A stretch of 64,000 bases of DNA from Microcoleus sp. bin38.metabat.b11b12b14.051 (lineage in GTDB: Bacteria; Cyanobacteriota; Cyanobacteriia; Cyanobacteriales; Microcoleaceae), in the NCBI RefSeq assembly GCF_013299165.1, contig NZ_JAAFKD010000002.1:186001-250000 (forward strand), in the 5' to 3' direction. Positions 17,662 to 26,132 of this stretch are shown here, piece after piece. Position numbers and translations under genes: made by a program. Under the pieces are notes generated by a model, which saw only the letters and a program-made list of their open reading frames with translations, did no database searches and was not told where the DNA came from. How positions within the stretch are numbered: position 1 is the stretch's first letter; every line of letters starts with the position of its first letter.

Positions 17662-18646
17662 TTCCATTTTTTTTCTGTCCGGGTTGAGAGCGTTTGATGG
17701 CGTCGCAGGTTACAGTCGCCCGATTGCCTATATCGGTCAAATCGCAAGATTTGGTAAACGAATATATTTGCGGTCTAAAAACCAGCCCCAGCCATGTTGC
17801 CTGCATCTCTAACTGATAGCGAGACTGTCCCTGGACGACCGAAGTTTTGACATCCCAGCTCGCATCTTCTGGGACTATGCTAATTGTTTTTAACGCTTGA
17901 TTCTTCAGAAAAAATCGCTCATTGTCAATATCTATTAACATTTGCTCAATCTGCGGCCACGGTTTGGTGCGGGCTTCATTTTGTAGGTATCGCTCCATAG
18001 CATTGAGAATGACAACTCCTCGGGAACGATTAATCGTTGGCTGTTGAAACGTCACCACATAATCGCTTTTCCTCAAATCCTGGGATAAAACGCTCGGATA
18101 CTGTTCTACCCAACCTTGAATTAAAAAGTGAAATCCAAACCAACAGGAAAATAGCACGTGAATTAGGGTAATCATCAAAAACTGAGGCTGCACCAACGAC
18201 CTCATACCTTCCCGTTTTGACTCGCTATTCCAAATCTTGATTACAGCCAAAACTATTACTGCTATAATTGGGCCGCATATCCATGCTATTTCCTTTCTGT
18301 CTGACGGCAATCTGATCAGCAACCACAAGCCAATTAAGAAGCTTGTCACCCACGGACTCAAACTTACTTTGTTAATCACAAAAGGTTGCTGGCTGGTCAG
18401 CAAACCCATTGACAGTATAAAAAATAACCAGCTCATATCAAACATCAGAGTTCTCGTCGCCCAGTCTGTGACTGCCGCCACCGAGAGTAAAGCTAAAAAG
18501 ATGCTGAGCAGTAAAGGCGTCTTCCAGTGGACAACTTTAGGCGGCATTATCGCCTTTTGGAATTTTTTATTGGTTTCCCAAAGGTTGTTCGTCAGCTTTG
18601 TGAGTTGCTGAGTCACATCCAAAAATTGCTTCATCATAGATTTCAA
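17639..18646 (-). CDS. fraD: FraD, filament-integrity / septal-junction membrane protein
   Basis: 335 residues, matching FraD (DUF5357 family) in length and topology. There is an N-terminal helical part rich in polar residues, five hydrophobic segments between about residues 42 and 180, and then a long soluble C-terminal domain (about 190-335) that should face the periplasm at the septum. In Anabaena FraD is a component of the septal junctions that allow exchange between cells. The ATG overlaps the fraC stop by four bases, so the two are translationally coupled. The last residues (TAGDSQV) are encoded by the arm of a MITE-like element, so the native C terminus may have been changed slightly. 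Confidence 0.85.
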   Translation of the reverse strand: MKSMMKQFLDVTQQLTKLTNNLWETNKKFQKAIMPPKVVHWKTPLLLSIFLALLSVAAVTDWATRTLMFDMSWLFFILSMGLLTSQQPFVINKVSLSPWVTSFLIGLWLLIRLPSDRKEIAWICGPIIAVIVLAVIKIWNSESKREGMRSLVQPQFLMITLIHVLFSCWFGFHFLIQGWVEQYPSVLSQDLRKSDYVVTFQQPTINRSRGVVILNAMERYLQNEARTKPWPQIEQMLIDIDNERFFLKNQALKTISIVPEDASWDVKTSVVQGQSRYQLEMQATWLGLVFRPQIYSFTKSCDLTDIGNRATVTCDAIKRSQPGQKKNGTAGDSQV

Positions 18647-19167
18647 TTAACGCTTTGCAAAAACAACACGGTTAAAATAACGAAATTGCTAACAGTGTGG
18701 GCGATCAAAACTGCCCCAAACTGCGTAGTTACTCGAAAAGTCTTTTTGGGTGGGCGGCGGCTGAGGGTGGGCGGCCCTAAAAACTGAGGTACTGAGGCTT
18801 TTTTGTTGCCTGTTACCATGTTTTCTATAAATTCTAATCCCTGCCATTTGGCGAGAAAAGTAATTGCCAATACAGTCAGTGCGATCGTAGTTATTGCCGG
18901 GTAAGTATCCGGGCCTCCGCCTAATAAAATATAACCGATCAGTTGTTCTCGCAAATCTTTGGAAATAACGCTTTCGATGCCGAAAAAAACTAACCAACCT
19001 ACGCAGGTGCAAGCGAGATTGAGGATGGCTGTATATTCAACGCTGGTTTTGGGGCCGAGTTTCAGTAGTTTTTGGAGAAACCACGATTCGATCGCGATCG
19101 CCAAAAACATCATTAAAATTTGCACCAAAACAGTCCGAAATGGGAAAACACTCGCAATCATAAGCAT
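18643..19167 (-). CDS. fraC: FraC, filament-integrity protein
   Basis: 174 residues, close to the length of known FraC proteins. Three or four membrane helices are visible (about 8-32, 45-65, 90-108 and 150-170), with a basic proline-rich loop (FLGPPTLSRRPPKKTFR) before the last one. FraC is a small membrane protein needed for septum structure and cell-to-cell molecular exchange in filamentous cyanobacteria. It is the first gene of fraC-fraD-fraE and shares an ATGA overlap with fraD. The region upstream to 19390 should contain the cluster's promoter. The cluster's presence supports a multicellular filamentous host. Confidence 0.85.
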   Translation of the reverse strand: MLMIASVFPFRTVLVQILMMFLAIAIESWFLQKLLKLGPKTSVEYTAILNLACTCVGWLVFFGIESVISKDLREQLIGYILLGGGPDTYPAITTIALTVLAITFLAKWQGLEFIENMVTGNKKASVPQFLGPPTLSRRPPKKTFRVTTQFGAVLIAHTVSNFVILTVLFLQSVN

Positions 19168-19390
19168 TCAGGTATATCAGCCCGTGTTAGATTTTAATTG
19201 TACATCACAGGGGAATAATCAAGAGCCGCAGGTTTTAGCCCCTAATCGCCTTCGATCGCCCTTCTCAACATCAGGTCGTTGAGGTTGTATCCTATAATCT
19301 TTTGAGATCGCCCAACAGAATGCAAATATTAAACATTCAAGGGGCGCGATCGAATACCCACCCCGAGACAGACTCAAATAACTGCTGATT

Positions 19391-20524
19391 ATGGTAAGGA
19401 ATGGCATTGGTATTCGGACAGCCTCATCCCGCTCGGAACGCGCCGCAGGTCAGGTTCACGTCTATGACGGCGCAGGTAAAGGCAAGTCTCAGGCAGCTTT
19501 GGGAGTAGTGTTGCGCTCGATCGGGCTGGGTATCAATTCAGACTCCCCCACACGAGTCTTGTTGCTGCGCTTTCTCAAAGGCCCGGGCCGCTCCTACGAC
19601 GAAGACGGGGCAATCGAAGCCCTGCAACGGGCATTTCCGCACTTGATCGACCAAGTACGCACCGGCAGAGCCGAATATTTTGGGGCCGAAGCAATCACCC
19701 GCTTCGATCGCGCGGAAGCTCAGCGGGGCTGGGATATCGCCAAAGGAGCGATCGCCAGCGAACTCTATTCCGTCGTGGTACTAGACGAACTAAACCCCGT
19801 ATTGGACTTGGGTTTGCTATCAGTAGACGAAGTAGTCAAAACCCTCAAACACAAGCCCGAATATTTAGAAGTAATCGCCACAGGCCGAGCGGCCCCCCAA
19901 GCTTTGCTGGAAATTGCCGACTTGCACTCAGAAATGAAGCCCCACTACCACCCCGCAGCCTCAGAACACAATATTTCCGGTATTGAAATATACACCGGAG
20001 CCGGCAAAGGCAAATCGACTAGCGCCTTGGGCAAAGCTTTGCAGGCAATAGGTAGGGGAATTAGCCAAGACCAATCTCACCGCGTGTTAATTGTGCAATG
20101 GCTCAAAGGCGGTACTGGTTATACAGAAGATGCGGCGATCTCCGCTTTGCGACAAAGCTACCCGCAGCTAGTAGACCACCAGCGGTGCGGTCGAGATGCT
20201 ATAGTTTGGCGGGGGCAACAGCAAGAGTTAGACTGCATCGAGGCAGAACGCGGCTGGGAAATCGCTAAAATGGCGATCGCCAGCGGCTGGTATAAAACGA
20301 TTATTCTCGACGAACTCAATCCCACAGTAGACTTAGAACTGCTGCCGGTAGAGCCGATCGTCGAAGCGCTACTACGCAAGCCCCGCGATACAGAAATAAT
20401 TATCACCGGGCGCTGCCACAAACCCCATGCTTACTTTGACTTGGCAAGCGTACACTCAGAGGTATACTGTCACAAACACTATGGCGATCGGGGCGTAGAA
20501 CTAAAGCGGGGTGTAGACTTTTAG
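19391..20524 (+). CDS. Tandem CobO/BtuR-type corrinoid adenosyltransferase P-loop protein
   Basis: 377 residues made of two copies of the CobA/CobO/BtuR fold. Each half has its own modified P-loop (GAGKGKSQ at 27-34 and GAGKGKST at 203-210), a central RGWxIAKxAI segment, and a Walker-B-like strand followed by LDELNPVLDLGLL or LDELNPTVDLELL and an I(A/I)TGR motif. Single-domain members move the adenosyl group of ATP to cobalt in cobalamin synthesis. The duplicated form is known in cyanobacteria as a P-loop protein, and whether both halves are active is open. The second P-loop keeps the usual Thr or Ser; the first has Ser followed by Gln. It stands alone. Confidence 0.85.
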   Translation: MVRNGIGIRTASSRSERAAGQVHVYDGAGKGKSQAALGVVLRSIGLGINSDSPTRVLLLRFLKGPGRSYDEDGAIEALQRAFPHLIDQVRTGRAEYFGAEAITRFDRAEAQRGWDIAKGAIASELYSVVVLDELNPVLDLGLLSVDEVVKTLKHKPEYLEVIATGRAAPQALLEIADLHSEMKPHYHPAASEHNISGIEIYTGAGKGKSTSALGKALQAIGRGISQDQSHRVLIVQWLKGGTGYTEDAAISALRQSYPQLVDHQRCGRDAIVWRGQQQELDCIEAERGWEIAKMAIASGWYKTIILDELNPTVDLELLPVEPIVEALLRKPRDTEIIITGRCHKPHAYFDLASVHSEVYCHKHYGDRGVELKRGVDF

Positions 20525-20992
20525 ACCTCCCAGCGGTGCCTCGTGCGGGCTGTGCACCAGAATTATATAAAAACGGCCCTGCCTGGAAAACCGGAAATTA
20601 CCACAAAGCCTTGTAACCAAGTAACCAATCTCCCGATTTTTCTTGTCTTCCCATCGCCCGATCGGCCTTTTTAAATCTTTAATTTCCGACAAGAAGACGC
20701 GATCCCCGACCGCCAATCTAGAATGGAACATTCAGAATATCAGCCGCGTCTTAAGAGAGCGTGAGCACCTGAGACTGTGCAAAAAGATTATTAAAGGGTG
20801 AAGACATTGAAAATAAAAGCTTACAAGCAAAAAGTCGGTGCGGGAGAAAGTCTAGACAGGGTTAACGCCAGTAGGCTAGACTTGCGGCTGGCAAACCGGT
20901 TAAACTACAGCGGCATCCAAACATTCGGTGTTCTAGGCAGTGTCTGTAGTCGCACAAGCGATGACCAACAAGAAGTAGAGGAGTGAAGCTGT
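20525..20992. other. Upstream region of the RTX gene
   Basis: 468 bp. It ends in AGAGGAGTGAAGCTGT, a good ribosome site for the RTX gene. A 62-codon GTG-started frame at 20798-20986 lies in it but has no recognisable family. No RNA gene was seen. Confidence 0.6.
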
Positions 20993-22969
20993 ATGACAAC
21001 GTTAACTGACAATGCTGATCAAATTAGTTTAAATACTCCGGGACTGGGCCCGGATACCATCTTCGCCTTAGGAGGCGGAGATTTAATTACAACTTCCACC
21101 CTCGGCGGTAGTTTAATATTTGGCCAAGGCGATAACGATACTTTGATTTCAGTCGGCCCCAACGATACTTTGGTAGGCGGCCCGGACGAAGATTCATTAG
21201 TAGGCCAGCGCGAGCGGGTTTTGATGTTTGGCGACGCGGGCAATGACACTCTAGTCGCTCAAAGCCGCAACGCCACGCTGTTCGGCGGTTTGGGAGATGA
21301 CTTGCTCCAAGGTACGGTAGATGCGAACCTCGAGTTTGGTAATGAGGGCAGCGATACGATGCTCGGTGGCGGGCTCGGAAGAGACTCGCTCTACGGCGGC
21401 AAGGGCAATGACTCCATCGGCTTCTTCATCGCAGGCGGACGCAACAACCTCGGTCTTGGCATCGGCGCCAGCGCTGGTGGCAATGCAGGTAGCAACTACT
21501 TGCGGGGCGATTTGGGCGACGACTACATTGTAGGTATCAATCAGAAAGATACTCTGTTCGGCGGTAAAGGCAACGACACACTGTATGGTGTCGCCAGCAA
21601 CAGCTATCTGTCCGGCGATGATGGCAACGATACCTTAGTCATTAGCAACAGTACCCAAAGCAGCCCGTTTTCTGCCAGCATCATCACGATCGGCATTGAG
21701 AAAACCACCTTGCTAGGCGGTCTCGGCAACGATTCTCTCGTCGGCGCCATCGGCGACTTTGGTGGCGGCAAAAACTTCTTGGACGGCGGCGACGGCAACG
21801 ACACGATCACGGTTTTTGCTACGCAGGACACCGCCTTCGGAGGTGCAGGCGACGACTTCATCCGGTCGTCTACGGTGACGAATGTAATTTCCAGCCAAGG
21901 TGGCTTGAGTTCGTTTCCTGGCTTCGCGGGTCGCAACTTGCTCGACGGCGGCGAGGGCAACGACACGATCGTAGCAGCTTATTCCACAGATACAATGATC
22001 GGCGGCGGCGGCAACGACAGCTTGAGCGGCGTCTTTACTCAAGCCTCCGGTGGAGATGGCAACGACACGATCAATGCCTCTTTTGCGGGTACTAATACTC
22101 TGCTGGTTACTCTCGACGGCGGTCTGGGCAGCGATTTCTTAATTGGCAACAGCACCCCCGGCGCCATTAACTTCATGAATGGCGGTGAAGGAGATGACAA
22201 CATCCTGTTTGGCGGTGTGCGCGATCGATTAATTGGCACGCTTAGCGGTAACGACACCATCTCCTATGCTACGGGTGTCAACTTTACCGGCCAAACATCA
22301 CCAAACGTGATTACGGATAACTTGGGCGCCAACTTCATCACTGGCGGCAACGGCACTGATGTCATCACTACCGGTGCTGGCGACGACATACTGTTCGGCG
22401 GCCCCAGCAATCTTGCTGTCGCAGGAGTTGATGGGAACGATACCTTAAATGCTGGTGGCGGAAACGACACCCTGTTAGGCGGCTTTAACGAGGACTTTTT
22501 GATCGGAGGAGACGGCAACGACTCTCTCGGCGGCGGGCCCGGTGCAGACACGCTGATTGGCGGCGCGGGCAATGACAGCTTCTACTACGACAACTTCGGC
22601 GAGGGCTTCCAGATCGGTCCCAATGGCGTGGCGGTGGGAAGCAACCCAGACCAAATCGGTGATTTTGTAGTGGGTCAAGACAAGATAATCTTGAATCAAG
22701 CTAGCTTCCAATTAGGTCAATTGACCGCTGGGTCATCTCAACTTGCTTCTAGCGCCTTCTTAGTGGTTGACAATGGTTCTTACGCCGATCAGGGGCAGCC
22801 TGGAGCGGCGGCTGGAGCGCTGCTTGTTTATGAAAATCGACTGAATGTAAACGATAACACGGGTCGCTTGCTGTACGACCCTGACGGTTCTGGGCCGCTG
22901 AAAGCCGTTGTACTGGCAAACCTGAATGGCAAACCAGGCTTGGGTAGATCAGATATTATCCTGATTTAA
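20993..22969 (+). CDS. RTX / hemolysin-type calcium-binding repeat protein
   Basis: 658 residues built almost wholly from Gly-Asp nonapeptides of the GGxGxDxUx type (for example GGDGNDTI and GGAGNDSF), arranged as successive parallel beta-roll blocks that bind calcium. The N terminus has no cleavable signal, as expected for proteins exported by type I secretion, which read a C-terminal signal. The last 130 residues (after NDSFYYDNFGEG) form the DxxFVVGQDKIIL-like cap found in many cyanobacterial members. Such proteins are surface or extracellular and are linked to adhesion, motility or S-layers. No secretion gene is adjacent. A perfect terminator follows. The exact role is unknown. Confidence 0.9.
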   Translation: MTTLTDNADQISLNTPGLGPDTIFALGGGDLITTSTLGGSLIFGQGDNDTLISVGPNDTLVGGPDEDSLVGQRERVLMFGDAGNDTLVAQSRNATLFGGLGDDLLQGTVDANLEFGNEGSDTMLGGGLGRDSLYGGKGNDSIGFFIAGGRNNLGLGIGASAGGNAGSNYLRGDLGDDYIVGINQKDTLFGGKGNDTLYGVASNSYLSGDDGNDTLVISNSTQSSPFSASIITIGIEKTTLLGGLGNDSLVGAIGDFGGGKNFLDGGDGNDTITVFATQDTAFGGAGDDFIRSSTVTNVISSQGGLSSFPGFAGRNLLDGGEGNDTIVAAYSTDTMIGGGGNDSLSGVFTQASGGDGNDTINASFAGTNTLLVTLDGGLGSDFLIGNSTPGAINFMNGGEGDDNILFGGVRDRLIGTLSGNDTISYATGVNFTGQTSPNVITDNLGANFITGGNGTDVITTGAGDDILFGGPSNLAVAGVDGNDTLNAGGGNDTLLGGFNEDFLIGGDGNDSLGGGPGADTLIGGAGNDSFYYDNFGEGFQIGPNGVAVGSNPDQIGDFVVGQDKIILNQASFQLGQLTAGSSQLASSAFLVVDNGSYADQGQPGAAAGALLVYENRLNVNDNTGRLLYDPDGSGPLKAVVLANLNGKPGLGRSDIILI

Positions 22970-23044
22970 TTTAGGTGGGTGCGAGTGGTTTTGGAAAAAG
23001 CGATCGCCCGCGCTAACTCTAAAAACTAATTGTGCGATGTTTCG

Positions 23045-23074
23045 AGCTAGGGAATCAATTCCCTAGCTTTTTTA
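23045..23074 (+). terminator. Rho-independent terminator of the RTX gene
   Basis: A perfect stem AGCTAGGGAAT/ATTCCCTAGCT with a two-base loop is followed by TTTTTTAT, 75 bp after the RTX stop codon. Confidence 0.9.
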
Positions 23075-23091
23075 TTGGCAGCGATTTTTAG

Positions 23092-23158
23092 GGACTCGGC
23101 GGTTGAAACCGCGACTATACAAACGAAGTCCACCTCCGTGGACTGAAGAATTAAGAGG
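23092..23158. repeat. Palindromic dispersed repeat, family A
   Basis: GGCGGTTGAAACCGCGACTA is followed by the GTCCACCTCCGTGGACTGAAG hairpin, a copy of the same two-hairpin element as at 33630-33870 but with different stem letters. Confidence 0.8.
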
Positions 23159-23203
23159 TATTAAAGCCAGATTTTGTATGACGCATTACAAGTTTGGGCG
23201 ATC

Positions 23204-23240
23204 AAAAAAAATCCAGCAAACCATATCGTTTGCTGGATTC
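23204..23240 (-). terminator. Rho-independent terminator of csbD
   Basis: On the minus strand the perfect 12-bp stem AATCCAGCAAAC/GTTTGCTGGATT has a six-base loop and is followed by a run of T residues. It lies 45 bp after the csbD stop. Confidence 0.9.
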
Positions 23241-23285
23241 AGTAGGCAGGAAACTTTTAGCGAATACTGTGACGAAGCAAAGTGA

Positions 23286-23474
23286 CTAAGCTCGATCTAC
23301 AATCTCTTTTGCTTTATCTTTGAGGTCTTCTTTCATGTGGATTGCTGAGGCTTCGTCCTGCTTGGCTTGACCTTCTAATTTATCTTTCTGGTTGCCTGTA
23401 ACTTCGCTCACAGCTTCTTGAATTTTGCCTTCAATATTCTTAGCTGTTGCTTCGACTCTATTTTCAATGCTCAT
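23286..23474 (-). CDS. CsbD family stress protein
   Basis: 62 residues of the CsbD type, as shown by the start MSIENRVEATAKNIEGKIQE, the central GNQKDKLEGQAKQ and the amphipathic helix DLKDKAKEIVDRA. Family members are small, soluble, highly charged proteins induced by general stress in many bacteria; their biochemical function is unknown. The protein is acidic and basic in alternation and has no Cys. It stands alone with its own terminator on the minus strand. Confidence 0.92.
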   Translation of the reverse strand: MSIENRVEATAKNIEGKIQEAVSEVTGNQKDKLEGQAKQDEASAIHMKEDLKDKAKEIVDRA

Positions 23475-23989
23475 TATTTTTTATTTTAACTCTACAACTA
23501 CTAAGATAGGATTTTGTAGTTGAGTCTGACTCCCTCTTGAGATAGATTTGCCACCATGTTCAAAATTAGATGCTCGCTCTAAGTTAGGGGCGAGCATCTG
23601 TAGGGAAACGGCATTGCTGTTTCCGGCGCAGGCTTCGGCGCCGTTTCCCTAGGTTTCAGAATTGGTATAAGTTGCAGGTGCGATCGCAATTTCTATAAGT
23701 TTAAGTTTGGAAGAAGAACCGGATTTAATGGCGATCGCACATTTCGGCACTTTAAACTTTTTCGCCAACAGCACAATAAACAATAAACAGTTGACAGTTG
23801 ACTGTTGACTGTTGACTGTTGACTGCTTGCGCTGAGCGAAGTCGAAGAGTTGACTGTTGACTGTTTATTGTTTATTGTTTATTGTTTATTGTTGACTGTT
23901 TATTGTTGACTGTTGACTAATGACTAATGACTAATGACTAATGACTAATGACTAATGACTAATGACTAATGACTAATGACTAATAACTT
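23475..23989. other. Gene-free region rich in short repeats
   Basis: 515 bp between convergent or neighbouring minus-strand genes. It holds a GGGAAACGGC palindrome near 23600-23652 and a composite heptanucleotide array up to 23985. No gene or RNA was seen. Confidence 0.7.
23786..23985. repeat. Composite heptanucleotide tandem array (STRR)
   Basis: Three different heptamers follow one another: TTGACTG, TTTATTG and ATGACTA, each repeated several times. The first block is interrupted by CTTGCGCTGAGCGAAGTCGA. Short tandemly repeated repetitive sequences of seven bases are a known feature of filamentous cyanobacteria. Confidence 0.95.
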
Positions 23990-24592
23990 TCAAGAAACGG
24001 CGACTTTTTCGGAATGTTCGATTTTTGTTCCCAAAACTTTGAGAAATTCAGCCAACCAGTTAGGATGGGCTGGCCACGCGGGGGCTGTGACTAAGTTGCC
24101 ATCGACTACGGCTTCGGTAACGGGAACTTCGGTATATTTGCCGCCGGCCCGGAGTACGTCGGGGCTGCAAGCTGGGTATGCGGTGCAGCGTTTGCCTTCG
24201 AGTACGCCGGCGGCGGTGAGGACTTGCAATCCGTGACAAATAGATGCGATCGGCTTTTTGCTGTTGGCAAAGTAGCGGGTAATTTGCAGCACTTTTTGGT
24301 TGAGGCGGATGTATTCTGCGGCCCTTCCTCCGGGGATAATCAAAGCGTCGTAATCTGCGGCGTTGATTTCGTCAAAAGTTGCGTTTAAAGTAAAGTTGTG
24401 ACCGGGTTTTTCGCTGTAGGTTTGGTCGCCTTCAAAGTCGTGAATTGCGGTGCGAATTGTTTGGCCGGCAGCTTTTTCTGGGCAGACTGCATGGACGGTG
24501 TGACCTACCATTTGTAATGCTTGGAATGGTACCATTACTTCGTAGTCTTCAGCAAAGTCGCCGACTAGCATTAATATTTTTTTGGCTGTCAT
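23990..24592 (-). CDS. DJ-1/PfpI family protein
   Basis: 200 residues from the ATG ending at 24592, which has ACAGGAGTTACTAAT in front; an upstream in-frame start at 24811 would run through petN and is rejected. The nucleophile elbow is ASICHGLQ with Cys119 and His120. An acidic residue at Glu18 (EDYEVM) sits where the family's conserved Glu lies. PfpI/YhbO-type members act as proteases, deglycases or chaperones, and the activity of this one is not known. The sheet strands ALIIPGGR and [11 protein letters not shown] are typical. It follows petN on the same strand after a terminator. Confidence 0.9.
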   Translation of the reverse strand: MTAKKILMLVGDFAEDYEVMVPFQALQMVGHTVHAVCPEKAAGQTIRTAIHDFEGDQTYSEKPGHNFTLNATFDEINAADYDALIIPGGRAAEYIRLNQKVLQITRYFANSKKPIASICHGLQVLTAAGVLEGKRCTAYPACSPDVLRAGGKYTEVPVTEAVVDGNLVTAPAWPAHPNWLAEFLKVLGTKIEHSEKVAVS

Positions 24593-24632
24593 ATTAGTAA
24601 CTCCTGTTATATTGATTTGGTTAAATAGGATT

Positions 24633-24672
24633 AAAAAAAAATGCGGGGCAGTTAAAAAGCCTGCCCCGGCAT
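24633..24672 (-). terminator. Rho-independent terminator of petN
   Basis: On the minus strand the GCCGGGGCAG stem pairs with CTGCCCCGC across a short loop and is followed by about nine T residues. It lies a few bases after the petN stop. Confidence 0.9.
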
Positions 24673-24684
24673 CTATTCTGGAAT

Positions 24685-24774
24685 CTAGAAACCGTTGCGG
24701 CCCCAAATTACCATTGAAATTGAGAAGGAGAACAAAACTAGCACTGAAACCCAACCGAGTGACAAAATATCCAT
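24685..24774 (-). CDS. petN: Cytochrome b6f complex subunit PetN (subunit VIII)
   Basis: A 29-codon gene too short for ordinary gene finding. It begins [12 protein letters not shown], has a single membrane helix and ends VIWGRNGF. This is the PetN signature, with LGW near the start and the WGRNG end. PetN is a one-helix subunit needed for assembly and stability of the cytochrome b6f complex in the thylakoid membrane, which passes electrons from plastoquinol to plastocyanin or cytochrome c6. The gene is monocistronic with a strong terminator. The neighbouring DJ-1 gene downstream has its own start signals. There is little doubt about the identity. Confidence 0.93.
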   Translation of the reverse strand: MDILSLGWVSVLVLFSFSISMVIWGRNGF

Positions 24775-24856
24775 AGCTATTTATTGAACAAACTGTACAA
24801 AGTGACTCCAAACCTTATGATAAGTCAATTTGAGCCATTTTTGAAGTGAGGACGCT

Positions 24857-25339
24857 GTGAAGGACTCGTCAAATTTTAGTTTCGCTGAACGGGTAGAATC
24901 TTTGAAGGCAGGAAGTGTTGCTGGTTTGTCTTGTTTGCTGGCTTTTGGGTCGATCGCCCTGGTTAACACTTTAATCTTAGCCCAGAGGTGGGATGCTCTG
25001 GCGAGTTTGCGGGTAAGGGCAATTGACCTAAATTTTGGATTGAGAGGATTGATGGCACTTTTGGGCGGTTTTTTGTTCGGTGTGACTTACCGCTACGCTA
25101 TCCGGGGCGATACTAACCCGCAGCTTAAATCTGGTGTGGTGTTGGCTTTTGGGTTGGTGCGGGCTTTTGGACAGTTGGATGCTGGATTTAATTTTGAGGC
25201 GGGGAAGATGCCTGTTTTGCAGGAGTTGGTGCCGTTTGCGGTGGTTGGTGTCGAGAGTGTGGTATTATTTGCGATCGCGGGTTTGATGTTGGATTGGGCA
25301 ATTAGGCGATCGTGGATTCAGCCTTTCGGGCGATCGTAG
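24857..25339 (+). CDS. Conserved cyanobacterial membrane protein, function unknown
   Basis: 160 residues starting at GTG. Hydrophobic segments are seen at about residues 20-42, 60-80, 95-108 and 125-148, with an acidic-basic N terminus. The gene diverges from petN, and its upstream region (24775-24856) is shared. I recognise no named domain. The pattern of short polar loops (YRYAIRGDTNPQLK) looks like an integral membrane protein of the thylakoid or cytoplasmic membrane. No function is proposed. Confidence 0.75.
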   Translation: MKDSSNFSFAERVESLKAGSVAGLSCLLAFGSIALVNTLILAQRWDALASLRVRAIDLNFGLRGLMALLGGFLFGVTYRYAIRGDTNPQLKSGVVLAFGLVRAFGQLDAGFNFEAGKMPVLQELVPFAVVGVESVVLFAIAGLMLDWAIRRSWIQPFGRS

Positions 25340-25373
25340 ATAATATCATATCCGGTCGATCGATCGCAAAAAC

Positions 25374-25442
25374 AGTTCGTTCGTAGTGCGGACTTTAGTC
25401 CGCTTCATCCAATTTGCGGACTAAAGTCCGTACTACGAACTA
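25374..25442. repeat. Palindromic dispersed repeat, family B
   Basis: CGTTCGTAGTGCGGACTTTA and its complement TAAAGTCCGTACTACGAAC form a hairpin with a 15-base loop between two convergent genes. Confidence 0.85.
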
Positions 25443-25451
25443 ATAGCCTTT

Positions 25452-26129
25452 TTATTCCCAGCCTAATACTTCATATTCTAAATTGCCGTAAACCATTTGC
25501 TTGTCAACCGCCGACAAAACTTTATGATTAGCAGCATCGGAAACTAAACACTGACAAACTAACTGCGCGACATCCGCCCGATGAATTGTTCCCGCAATTC
25601 GACAATCTTCTGTTAAAACACCATTACCCGTTGCAGGTTCCGATTTCAATCCGCCCGGACGAATCACAGTATAAATCATGCCGCTTGCTATCAAATGATT
25701 TTCGGCTTTTTCCTTTTCAATTAACACCGGGCGCAATGTTTCTAAAGCTTGCGGCGGTAAAGCGGCGGCAGTGTTACCGCTACCGATGGATGAGACTAAA
25801 ATAAATTTTTGCACGCCTGCTTTGACAGCAGCATCAATCAAGTTTTTGTTGCCCAAATAATCGGCTCTTTCTCCATCTTGTGGTAGGCCGCCAATGGTGC
25901 TGATTGCAGCATGGATTGGTTCGCTTCCAGCCATCGCAGCTTCGATAGCCGCAGCGTCTAAAGCGTCGCCTGTCATGACTTTGATGCCCATTGCTTCTAA
26001 TTCGGTACGGTTCGCGGGCGATCGCAAAAGTGCAGTTACTTGCATCTTTTGTGCTACCAGACATTTCGCGATTTCTAAGCCAACGCCTCGGCTAGCACCC
26101 GCTAAAAAGATGTGGGATTTATCTGTCAT
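25452..26129 (-). CDS. NAD(P)-binding Rossmann oxidoreductase/epimerase-like (atypical SDR)
   Basis: 225 residues from ATG 26129. The N-terminal dinucleotide motif GASRGVG (after HIFLA), the VTALLRSP strand end and the ILVSSIGSGN strand fit the NmrA/atypical SDR group (SDR_a5). No Tyr-Lys catalytic pair is obvious, so a regulator or reductase function is open. An in-frame ATG at 26264 would add 45 residues encoded by structured non-coding sequence and is rejected. The region before the start is highly structured (see the ncRNA entry) and could be its leader or an unrelated element on the other strand. Confidence 0.85.
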   Translation of the reverse strand: MTDKSHIFLAGASRGVGLEIAKCLVAQKMQVTALLRSPANRTELEAMGIKVMTGDALDAAAIEAAMAGSEPIHAAISTIGGLPQDGERADYLGNKNLIDAAVKAGVQKFILVSSIGSGNTAAALPPQALETLRPVLIEKEKAENHLIASGMIYTVIRPGGLKSEPATGNGVLTEDCRIAGTIHRADVAQLVCQCLVSDAANHKVLSAVDKQMVYGNLEYEVLGWE

Positions 26130-26132
26130 CAG

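Noticed and set aside
17520-17747. 75-codon minus-strand frame
   Set aside because: It overlaps the 3' end of fraD in another frame and runs through the MITE-like element.
20798-20986. 62-codon GTG frame in front of the RTX gene
   Set aside because: The weak start and random composition give no support; it may be a leader but nothing shows that.
21019-22711. Long antisense frames across the RTX gene
   Set aside because: They arise from the periodic Gly-Asp codons and have proline/serine-rich, repeat-mirrored composition.
23990-24592. Identity of the two DJ-1 proteins as duplicates
   Set aside because: The proteins at 23990 and 41869 belong to different subgroups and differ in length and N termini, so they are not a recent duplication.
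24593-24811. N-terminal extension of the DJ-1 protein
   Set aside because: It would be read through the petN coding region and its terminator. ATG 24592 has a ribosome site and gives the family-typical length.
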